Positions 58,035-64,000 of a DNA stretch of 64,000 bases are shown here, piece after piece (the stretch's first letter is position 1; every line of letters begins with the position of its first letter). The notes under the pieces are model-generated. The model searched no databases and was not told where the DNA came from. It saw only the letters and a program-made list of their open reading frames with translations. The translations under genes and the position numbers were made by a program. Where the stretch lies: NCBI RefSeq assembly GCF_004564275.1, contig NZ_SPDV01000002.1, forward strand, positions 62,001 to 126,000, read 5' to 3'. This DNA is from Sphingomonas parva (ex Maeng et al. 2020) (GTDB taxonomy: Bacteria > Pseudomonadota > Alphaproteobacteria > Sphingomonadales > Sphingomonadaceae).

Positions 58035-58454
58035 TCAGGACGCGCGAGGCGTTCTGCGGGTCTTGTCGGCGATCAGCGTGTCGCGGGCGGCGTTCACCCG
58101 CTCGGCGAGATCGGCCGAGCCGCCGGCGTCTGGATGAACACGTGCGATCAGGCGGCGATGCGCGGCGCGTATTTCCTCGAGCGTCGCGGTCTCGGACACG
58201 CCGAGCAGACGCCGGGCATCCTCGATCGGCATCTGCATCGGCGGCGAGAGCTGACGGCGGCGATGCGCGGCCCAGAGCAGCGCGCCCGCCATCAGCACCG
58301 CGCCGATCAACAGCTTGCCGGTGGTGAGCAGCCGAAAGCCGAGGAGGAAGACGATCGCGGCAGTGGCATCATCGAGCGTGAAGCCCTTGAGCCGGCCGGT
58401 TGCCCAAGCCCAGAGCAATGCGCCCGCGGCGGCAAGGATCAGGATGCCGCCCAC
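58035..58454 (-). CDS. Membrane-anchored J-domain protein, 139 aa
   Basis: Two or three N-terminal hydrophobic segments ([18 protein letters not shown] and [20 protein letters not shown]) precede a J domain: [39 protein letters not shown] with the HPD motif, and [16 protein letters not shown]. This layout resembles Pam18/TIM14-like membrane co-chaperones of alphaproteobacteria. It would stimulate DnaK at the membrane face. It lies five bases downstream of mipZ and 28 bases upstream of the phosphohexomutase gene, so the three form an operon. Confidence 0.9.
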   Translation of the reverse strand: MGGILILAAAGALLWAWATGRLKGFTLDDATAAIVFLLGFRLLTTGKLLIGAVLMAGALLWAAHRRRQLSPPMQMPIEDARRLLGVSETATLEEIRAAHRRLIARVHPDAGGSADLAERVNAARDTLIADKTRRTPRAS

Positions 58455-58459
58455 CGGCC

Positions 58460-59260
58460 TCAGCCGGCCGCCGCCGCGCGCGGGGCCGCCTCCGCTTCCT
58501 GCGGCAGGCTGAGCGCGGCGATCATCTCGCGCAGCTCCTGGCGCGCGGCGATGTGGGCGATGCCGACCTCTCCCAGCTGCGCGAGATCGAGCAGGGTGAG
58601 GCCCTTGGGAAAGAGCTCGCGATAGATCACGCGCTCGCCGAGACCCGGAATGATCCGAAAGCCTACTCGCCGCGAGAGCTCGCCGAGCGCTTCGCCGACG
58701 CGGCGCATGTTGCGGGCCTCGACGTGCTGCATGCGGTTGCGGAGCACGACCCAGTCAACGCTGGCGCCGTGCGTCTTTGCGCGCTGCGTCCGGCTGTTCC
58801 AGACCAGCTCGGCGTAGAAGCTCGGACGGCGGACCCGATAGGTCTCCGGATCGACCTGGCCGATGAGATCGAGATCGACGAAACTGTCGTTGATCGGGGT
58901 CACCAGCGTATCGGCGCGCAGCATCGCCTCGCGGGCATGCGGGTCGTCACGGCCGGGGGTGTCGATCACCACCACGTCCATGTCGCGGCCGATCTCGTCC
59001 ATCAGCTCGCTCAGCGTGTGCCGGGCCGGATCGAACGTGTCGTGCTTCGGCATCGGCAGGGCCACGCCGGTGCGCTTGATCGTCTCCGTGCGATTGTCGA
59101 GATAGCGGCCGAGGGTGCGCTGCCGCGTGTCGAGGTCGAGCGCCGCCACCCGCCGGCCCCCGGCGGCCAGGGCGACGGCGGTATGCACCGCCGTGGTGGA
59201 TTTGCCGGTGCCGCCTTTTTCGTTGGCGAAAACGATGAAGTGCGGCGCCGCGCCAGCCAT
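58460..59260 (-). CDS. mipZ: Division-plane positioning ATPase MipZ
   Basis: This ParA-family ATPase forms a gradient with ParB and restricts FtsZ to midcell in alphaproteobacteria. The 266-residue product has deviant Walker A FANEKGGTGKSTTAVHTAVA, DLDTRQRTLGRYLDNR, VVIDTPGRDDPHAREAMLRA and the MipZ-specific SFVDLDLIGQVDPETYRVRR and VWNSRTQRAKT segments. The start at 59260 opens directly on the domain; the longer frame to 59527 is rejected. It is divergent from panC. Confidence 0.94.
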   Translation of the reverse strand: MAGAAPHFIVFANEKGGTGKSTTAVHTAVALAAGGRRVAALDLDTRQRTLGRYLDNRTETIKRTGVALPMPKHDTFDPARHTLSELMDEIGRDMDVVVIDTPGRDDPHAREAMLRADTLVTPINDSFVDLDLIGQVDPETYRVRRPSFYAELVWNSRTQRAKTHGASVDWVVLRNRMQHVEARNMRRVGEALGELSRRVGFRIIPGLGERVIYRELFPKGLTLLDLAQLGEVGIAHIAARQELREMIAALSLPQEAEAAPRAAAAG

Positions 59261-59348
59261 GGTCCGAACTGCTTCCTCTTGATCTTGCCCGCGACCCCCC
59301 GCAAGGGGCCGTGCTTTCAGCAAATTCTCTATCGGAGGCCATCCGGCG

Positions 59349-60188
59349 GTGCAAACGGTCCGTGACATCGATACGCTGCGACGCGCGGTCGCCGAGCTTC
59401 GCGCCGACGGCGGCACAATCGCCTTCGTGCCGACGATGGGCGCCCTGCACGCCGGCCATATGGCCTTGGCCGCCGAGGGGCGGCGACGGGCCAAGCATCT
59501 CGTCGCCTCGATCTTCGTCAATCCCACTCAATTCGCTCCGAGCGAGGATCTTTCTACCTACCCGCGGCGGGAGGCCTCCGACGCGCGCATGCTCGAAGAC
59601 GGAGGCTGCGACATCCTGTGGGCGCCCGATGTCGCGATCATGTATCCCGAAGGTCACGCGACGACCGTGACCGTCGCCGGCGTCAGCGCGGACCTCGACG
59701 GCGCGGCCCGGCCCGGGCACTTCGCCGGCGTGGCCACCGTCGTCGCCAAGCTCCTCAACCAGGTCCAGCCCGATATCGCCCTCTTCGGCGAGAAGGATTA
59801 TCAGCAGCTCGCCGTCATCCGGCGCATGGTCATTGATCTGGATGTTCCGGTCGAGATCGTCGGGGTGCCGACGCAGCGCGACGCCGACGGCCTCGCCCTC
59901 TCCTCCCGGAACGCCTATCTGACCGAGGAGGAACGCCGGGCCGCCCGCGCCCTGCCGCGCGCGCTCGGCGAGGCCGCGGGCGCGATCAAGGCGGGGGGAG
60001 ACGTCGCATCCGCTCTCGCCGCGGCCCGCGACAAGCTTGCGCGCGCCGGATTCGATCCGATCGACTATGTCGAGCTGCGCGATGCGGAGACTCTCGCGCC
60101 GCTGGACGATGTCCGCCGTCCCGCGCGCCTCCTCGCGGCTGCGCGTATCGGGCGTACTCGGCTGATCGACAATCTGGCGGTCGGCTGA
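59349..60188 (+). CDS. panC: Pantothenate synthetase
   Basis: This enzyme joins pantoate and beta-alanine with ATP. The 279-residue product carries IAFVPTMGALHAGHMALAAE, SIFVNPTQFAPSEDLSTYPR, the dimer/active-site GVATVVAKLLNQVQPDIALF, GEKDYQQLAVIRRMVIDL and LSSRNAYLTEEER. The start is GTG at 59349. It is divergent from mipZ with 88 bases between. panB is not in the window. Confidence 0.96.
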   Translation: MQTVRDIDTLRRAVAELRADGGTIAFVPTMGALHAGHMALAAEGRRRAKHLVASIFVNPTQFAPSEDLSTYPRREASDARMLEDGGCDILWAPDVAIMYPEGHATTVTVAGVSADLDGAARPGHFAGVATVVAKLLNQVQPDIALFGEKDYQQLAVIRRMVIDLDVPVEIVGVPTQRDADGLALSSRNAYLTEEERRAARALPRALGEAAGAIKAGGDVASALAAARDKLARAGFDPIDYVELRDAETLAPLDDVRRPARLLAAARIGRTRLIDNLAVG

Positions 60189-60236
60189 GGCGCAGTCTTG
60201 CCGCTTGGTGCAAGGGCTTGGCTGGTCACCGCGGCG

Positions 60237-60254
60237 TTAACCTTTATTTTAAAC
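60237..60254. promoter_or_regulatory. CtrA-like box upstream of the Sel1-like gene
   Basis: TTAACC followed by TTTATTTTAAAC makes an AT-rich patch in GC-rich DNA. On the minus strand it reads TTAA-N8-TTAAC, or TAAA-N7-TTAAC with one mismatch, close to the CtrA consensus TTAA-N7-TTAAC. It lies about 47-64 bases upstream of the ATG at 60301, in promoter range. Confidence 0.4.
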
Positions 60255-60300
60255 TAGAGGGCGCAGGGTGTCCCCCGACACGCAAACAAGGGGGCATGTC

Positions 60301-60600
60301 ATGGCTACCAGTCTCAAGTCCGCCGCGTTCCTGCTCAATAGCCGAATCGCCGACGCGCTCGAAGGAGACGTGCAGGCGCTCTATGATCTCGGTGTCGCCT
60401 ATTCGACCGGCACGAACGGGCTCTGCGTCGACCTCATCGAAGCACACAAATGGTTCAACCTTGCGGCCCTGAACGGCAGCCGGGAGGCGCAGACCTGCCG
60501 CGCGGAGATCGCCGAGGAGATGACCGCGCGCGAGATCGCGGAGGCGCAGCGCCAGGCCCGGGCCTGGCTGTCCGAATCCATGGTTCGCCGCGCCGCCTGA
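60301..60600 (+). CDS. Sel1-like repeat protein, 99 aa
   Basis: The product has one recognisable Sel1/TPR-like repeat: DALEGDVQALYDLGVAYSTG followed by DLIEAHKWFNLAALNGSREA. A charged C-terminal helix (AREIAEAQRQARAWLSESMV) follows. Sel1 repeats mediate protein interaction. The ATG at 60301 follows an AAGGGGGC site. No signal peptide is visible, so it is probably cytoplasmic. A CtrA-like box upstream would make it cell-cycle regulated, which is inference. I recall similar short proteins in sphingomonads but no function. Confidence 0.8.
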   Translation: MATSLKSAAFLLNSRIADALEGDVQALYDLGVAYSTGTNGLCVDLIEAHKWFNLAALNGSREAQTCRAEIAEEMTAREIAEAQRQARAWLSESMVRRAA

Positions 60601-60630
60601 TCCGCTCGCCGGATTAGCGAAGGCGCTCGC

Positions 60631-61182
60631 TCAGTCGCGAACCGCGGCGACGACGTGCGGCCAAGCCCGCGCGCTGACCGCGAAGGCCATGTGGCTGCAG
60701 TGGAGCTCGATCGCGACATCGCGTTCGCCCTCCTGGCCTCGCGCACATTCCGGAGCTACCACGCCGTCCCGTCGCGACCACAAGGCGACCGTCGGCACCG
60801 GCGGCTTTTCCGAGAGCACGGTCTCGATCGGCGGTGCATCCACCGGGTGGCGGGCGACCAGCTCGTAAAGGCGCCAGGCGTTGTTGGCGCGCGGATGCCC
60901 GGAGAAAGGCGAGCCGAGAGTCACTACCTTGGCGACGAGATCGGGCCGGCGTTTCGCGACTTCTCGCGCATAGATCCCGCCAAGGCTCCATCCCACCAGC
61001 ACCGCGGGACCGGCTTCCGCAAAGGCTTCGAGGCGCGCGACGATCTTCTCGAGCGTGTCGGGCCTGGCGCCGCGGTTCAGCCCCATTCCCCAGCCGGTGA
61101 CCCGATAGCCGGAGCGCGCGAGCGCCCGCTGCAATCCCAATGTGCTTCGATCGGTGGCGAGAAAGCCTGGGATCACCATCAC
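60631..61182 (-). CDS. Alpha/beta hydrolase, start uncertain
   Basis: The frame has the hydrolase strand VMVIPGFLATDRSTLGLQRA, the nucleophile elbow VLVGWSLGGIYAREVA, LGSPFSGHPRANNAWRLYE, and a late acid/His pair (WSRRDGVVAPE and CSHMAFAV). The first standard start is GTG 61182, which would begin right at the conserved strand. The frame stays open and protein-like for about 45 codons more (LLIREPFALAARLHRAFGRL) back to overlap with the serS end, with no ATG, GTG or TTG. The real protein is therefore probably longer, from a non-standard start, or the start was lost. Confidence 0.8.
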   Translation of the reverse strand: MMVIPGFLATDRSTLGLQRALARSGYRVTGWGMGLNRGARPDTLEKIVARLEAFAEAGPAVLVGWSLGGIYAREVAKRRPDLVAKVVTLGSPFSGHPRANNAWRLYELVARHPVDAPPIETVLSEKPPVPTVALWSRRDGVVAPECARGQEGERDVAIELHCSHMAFAVSARAWPHVVAAVRD

Positions 61183-61300
61183 CCGCGGACCGTCTTCCGG
61201 ACCCAGCGGGCCAAGGCGGCCGAATGCGCGATGGAGGCGGGCGGCCAGCGCGAAGGGCTCGCGTATCAGCAGCCGCAGCGGCGGCCGCGCGACACGGACT

Positions 61301-62560
61301 TCAGAGATATTCGCCCCCCATCAGGGCCTGCAGCGCCTTGGGGAGCCGCACGCGCCCATCGGCCTGCTGATGGTTCTCGAGCAGCGGCACGAGAATGCGG
61401 GGCGAGGCGAGGGCGGTGTTGTTGAGGGTGTGAGCAAAGCGCACCTTGCGCTCGCCGTCGCGCCAGCGGAGGTTGGCCCGCCGCGCCTGCCAATCGTGCA
61501 GGGTCGAGCAGCTGTGCGTCTCTCGATACTTGCCGAGTGAGGGCACCCAACTCTCGATGTCGTTCATCCGGAACTTGCCCAAGCCCATGTCCCCGGTCGA
61601 GGTTTCGACGACCTGATACGGGATCTCGAGGTCCTTGAGCAGCGCTTCGGCGTTCGCCAGCAGCCGCCGGTGCCATTCGGCCGAGACCTCGGGATCGTCC
61701 TCGCAGATGACATATTGCTCGAGCTTGTAGAATTGGTGAACGCGCAGCAGTCCGCGAACGTCGCGGCCCGCGCTGCCAGCCTCGCGGCGGAAGCAGGGCG
61801 AGTAGCCGGCGTAGAGGATCGGCAGCTGGCTCGCCTCGAGGATCTCACCGCTATGAAGCGAAGTCAGCGCGATCTCGCCAGTTCCGGCGAGATAGAGATC
61901 GTCCTTCTCGATCTGATAGGCTTCCTCCTCATGACCCGGAAAATGTCCGGTGGCGACGAAGGCCTGCGGCTTGGCCAGCGCCGGCACCGTCATCAGGGTG
62001 AAGCCGTCGGCGGCAAGCCTTTGCTGCGCATGGAACATCAAAGCCTGCTCGAGAAGCGCCAGCCGTCCCTTGAGGCAATATTGCCGTGAGCCGGCGACCT
62101 GAGTGATCCGGCCGAGATCGGCCCAGTCGTTCATCTCGACCAGAGCGACATGGTCGCGCGGCTCGAAACCGAATTCGGGCGGCGTGCCTTCGGTCCGGAT
62201 GACGACGTTGGCGCTCTCGTCGCGACCGACCGGGGCGCCGTCCCACGGGATGTTGGGCACGCGAAGCAGCAGCCCGTTCAGCGCCTCCGACTTCTCGGCC
62301 AGCGCAGCTTCCGCTTCGGCCGCCTCGGCACCGAACGCCTTGGCCTTGGCGCCGAGTGCCGGCCGCTCGGCCGGATCGGCAGTCTTGAAGCTGGCGCTGA
62401 TCTCGTTCCTCTGACGGCGGAGCTCGTCGATCCGGCTCTTCAGCTCCCTGACCTCCCCGTCGAGTTCGAGCAGGCGCTCGATGTCGATCGCAGCGTTCTT
62501 CTGCTCCGCCGCGGTACGCACCACGTCGGGATTTTCACGGATGAAGTTGAGGCTCAGCAT
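61301..62560 (-). CDS. serS: Seryl-tRNA synthetase
   Basis: This class II synthetase charges tRNA-Ser. The 419-residue product has the N-terminal coiled-coil arm that grips the long variable arm of tRNA-Ser (about residues 25-110), motif 2 in YSPCFRREAGSAGRDVRGLL followed by RVHQFYKLEQYVI, and motif 3 in FAHTLNNTALASPRILVPLL. The window also holds a tRNA-Ser(GCU) gene near its end. It is divergent from the L,D-transpeptidase gene. Confidence 0.97.
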   Translation of the reverse strand: MLSLNFIRENPDVVRTAAEQKNAAIDIERLLELDGEVRELKSRIDELRRQRNEISASFKTADPAERPALGAKAKAFGAEAAEAEAALAEKSEALNGLLLRVPNIPWDGAPVGRDESANVVIRTEGTPPEFGFEPRDHVALVEMNDWADLGRITQVAGSRQYCLKGRLALLEQALMFHAQQRLAADGFTLMTVPALAKPQAFVATGHFPGHEEEAYQIEKDDLYLAGTGEIALTSLHSGEILEASQLPILYAGYSPCFRREAGSAGRDVRGLLRVHQFYKLEQYVICEDDPEVSAEWHRRLLANAEALLKDLEIPYQVVETSTGDMGLGKFRMNDIESWVPSLGKYRETHSCSTLHDWQARRANLRWRDGERKVRFAHTLNNTALASPRILVPLLENHQQADGRVRLPKALQALMGGEYL

Positions 62561-62699
62561 GGCCCGGGCCTAGCCGTCCTTGCCGGTTCTGCCAATCCCG
62601 GCCGGTGGCCCAAGGTTCTGCAAGCGCTTGCCGGAGCAAGATGGTTAATCGATAGTTGAGGCGGCGTAAGGTTGAGCAACCGGAACGGCGGGAGAGAGG

Positions 62700-63374
62700 G
62701 TGACGCGACTGACCTTGTTCTGCGGTGTGGCCGGGCTGGTGCTCGCCAGTCCGTCACCGCCCGCAATCGGCGCGAGCGAGAGGCCGGTCCCCTGTGCCAG
62801 TCCCAGGGCCTGCCTCGTGCCCGACGAGGACCTCGCGCTGGTTTCACGCCTTCCCCTCGCCGCACCGGAGCTCGGAACCGACGTCGCCGGGGCAGCTGGC
62901 GCCGCAGTTGACAGGGCTCGAGCAGCTCCGACGATTGTTGCCGAAGCCGGCCCAATGGCGCCGCCGCCTGCCGCACCGGCCCCGCGGCCGCAATCTTCGG
63001 TCCGCATCGTCGTCAGCCTGCCGCAGCAGAAGCTGTACGTGTTCAAGGCCGGAGAGCTGGTCGCATCCTCCACCGTTTCAACGGGACGAAAAGGCTATGC
63101 GACTCCCGTGGGCCGCTTTCCGATCCTTCAGAAGAAGGTCAAGCACCGCTCCACTACCTACGACAATGCGCCCATGCCTTATATGCAGCGGCTGACCTGG
63201 TCGGGTGTCGCGCTCCACGCCGGCCACGTCACGGGCCGACCCGCGTCGCATGGATGCATACGTCTGCCCCATAGCTTCGCACGGAAGCTCTATGGGATGA
63301 CCAACTTCGGCACGACCGTCACCATCACGCGAGAGCGGCCGAGCTCGCCCGGCGAGGCGTTGAAGCTGTCCTGA
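62700..63374 (+). CDS. L,D-transpeptidase (YkuD family)
   Basis: The 224-residue product has a signal peptide (LFCGVAGLVLASPSPPAIGA), an Ala/Pro-rich linker, and a YkuD domain: VRIVVSLPQQKLYVFKAGEL, STVSTGRKGYATPVGRFPIL and the active site ALHAGHVTGRPASHGCIRLP with catalytic Cys186. Such enzymes form 3-3 cross-links or attach proteins to peptidoglycan. The GTG start follows GGGAGAGAG. An upstream TTAA-N7-TTGAG (62645-62660) is a weak CtrA-like match. Confidence 0.93.
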   Translation: MTRLTLFCGVAGLVLASPSPPAIGASERPVPCASPRACLVPDEDLALVSRLPLAAPELGTDVAGAAGAAVDRARAAPTIVAEAGPMAPPPAAPAPRPQSSVRIVVSLPQQKLYVFKAGELVASSTVSTGRKGYATPVGRFPILQKKVKHRSTTYDNAPMPYMQRLTWSGVALHAGHVTGRPASHGCIRLPHSFARKLYGMTNFGTTVTITRERPSSPGEALKLS

Positions 63375-63446
63375 GGGCGGCTGCGCCGCTTCGATCCCGA
63401 GGCAGGATTGGCGGAGCCGCCGCCTTCGGCAGGCGTTGATGGCGCC

Positions 63447-63773
63447 ATGACGGAGAGAGTCGAAGACAGGAGTGAAGCGGCGGTTGTCCGATCGGAGCTC
63501 GTCGCCCTTCAGGCGGTGCTGATCGCTCTCTGCCGGCGGCTCGCCCAGGACTCGCCCGATCTCGCGCCGACCGTCTGCCGCGCGTTCGACGATGCCGAGG
63601 CGATCCTCACGGGAGTGGCGATGAAGATGGGGCTGGGCGATCCGAACGGTTCGGCCGTCGCAGCGCTGCGGGTCGTGGAGGAGATACGCGCCGGCGCGAT
63701 CGCGGACGAACGCGCCTGCAGCCGCCCGGACGACGATCTCGGTAAGCCGGATCGGCGCAGCGGTCGAAAATAA
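63447..63773 (+). CDS. Hypothetical protein, 108 aa
   Basis: This is a helical, probably cytoplasmic protein (AVVRSELVALQAVLIALCRR, then AFDDAEAILTGVAMKMGLGD). No family is recognised. ATG 63447 has no clear ribosome site; an in-frame TTG at 63408 is possible. It follows the L,D-transpeptidase by 72 bases. Codon composition looks like that of the neighbours. Confidence 0.55.
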   Translation: MTERVEDRSEAAVVRSELVALQAVLIALCRRLAQDSPDLAPTVCRAFDDAEAILTGVAMKMGLGDPNGSAVAALRVVEEIRAGAIADERACSRPDDDLGKPDRRSGRK

Positions 63774-63823
63774 TCCACCCCGACGCCAACGGCCCGGGCG
63801 TCCATGTCCTCTCGAAGATCCGC

Positions 63824-63899
63824 TTAGAAACGGAAACCGACCGACCCGACGATCTGGCTGCGCGACAGGCGGGCTTCGTCGGTCGAGTAGCGATAGAAG
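63824..63899 (-). pseudogene. C-terminal remnant of an outer-membrane beta-barrel gene abutting tRNA-Ser
   Basis: On the minus strand the sequence directly after the tRNA CCA reads, in one frame, FYRYSTDEARLSRSQIVGSV then GFRF and TAA. This is the alternating pattern with terminal Phe of an outer-membrane barrel's last strands. The frame has no start, and the rest of the gene is replaced by the tRNA. It looks like the 3' end of a gene truncated at the tRNA boundary. Confidence 0.4.
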
Positions 63900-63902
63900 T
63901 GG

Positions 63903-63992
63903 CGGAGACGGAGGGATTCGAACCCTCGGTAGGAGTAATCCCCCTACGGCGGTTTAGCAAACCGCTGGTTTCAGCCACTCACCCACGTCTCC
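63903..63992 (-). tRNA. tRNA-Ser(GCU)
   Basis: The 90-base gene reads 5' GGAGACG at 63992-63986 and pairs with CGTCTCC at 63910-63904, followed by discriminator G (63903) and an encoded CCA (63902-63900). The anticodon loop carries GCT between TTT and AAA, giving anticodon GCU for AGC/AGU serine codons. The long variable arm (TAGGGGGATTACTCCTA) is the class II feature of tRNA-Ser, and GGTTCGAATCC is the T arm. Confidence 0.97.
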
Positions 63993-64000
63993 GGAAGCGC

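Overview
This is a gene-dense, GC-rich bacterial chromosome segment with housekeeping content throughout. No phage genes, insertion sequences or CRISPR array were found. The gene set points to an alphaproteobacterium, most likely of the Sphingomonadales. Evidence includes the division-site ATPase MipZ, GapR, the 41-residue zinc-free type of ribosomal protein L36, a DUF2093 protein beside xseA, a large TonB-dependent receptor, and several secreted M13, M16 and M28 peptidases. Many genes start with GTG, and many neighbours overlap by 1 to 4 bases (ATGA, GTGA or TGATG). This identification is inferred from gene content, not from a marker search.

Layout. Bases 1-4274 hold a gene tail, three small envelope genes, purD, divergently overlapping xseA, and a DUF2093 gene. 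Bases 4275-11341 hold a TonB-dependent receptor with a structured leader and a strong terminator, then clpB on the minus strand behind a heat-shock-like promoter, then a run of very small plus-strand ORFs. Bases 11415-21150 hold an M13 peptidase, a secreted alpha/beta hydrolase, UV-damage endonuclease, a DJ-1/PfpI protein, an SMP-30-like lipoprotein, an Lrp regulator, a universal stress protein and a Ca2+/H+ antiporter. Bases 21511-26382 hold M28 and M16 peptidases. Bases 26429-36810 hold purEK, a degenerate GGDEF protein, a tightly overlapped gpmA/M14/lipoprotein operon, galE, rpmJ, two phosphatases, an NAD(P)HX dehydratase and pyruvate kinase.

Bases 36917-46391 hold gapR, yebC, ruvCAB, a DUF3089 hydrolase and the full ybgC-tolQRAB-pal envelope operon, with an extra secreted copy of the TolA C-terminal domain between tolA and tolB. 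Bases 46455-56624 hold an S1/P1 nuclease, an isoaspartyl peptidase, an SPFH protein paired with a ribbon-helix-helix regulator, ispG with a cation transporter, a YihY membrane protein, and a divergent Lhr-like helicase and MBL-fold exonuclease pair. Bases 56624-64000 hold phosphomannomutase, a membrane J-domain protein, mipZ, panC, a Sel1-like protein, a hydrolase, serS, an L,D-transpeptidase and a tRNA-Ser(GCU) that abuts a fragment of an outer-membrane protein gene.

The most unusual items are the TolA-domain duplicate in the tol-pal operon, the SPFH/RHH module with an AT-rich palindrome in front of it, the repeat-rich small-ORF region facing clpB, the inverted repeat inside the putative clpB promoter, the helicase/exonuclease pair without its usual ligase, and the tRNA-Ser junction with an outer-membrane gene remnant. 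No wholly new multi-gene system could be established from sequence reading alone.
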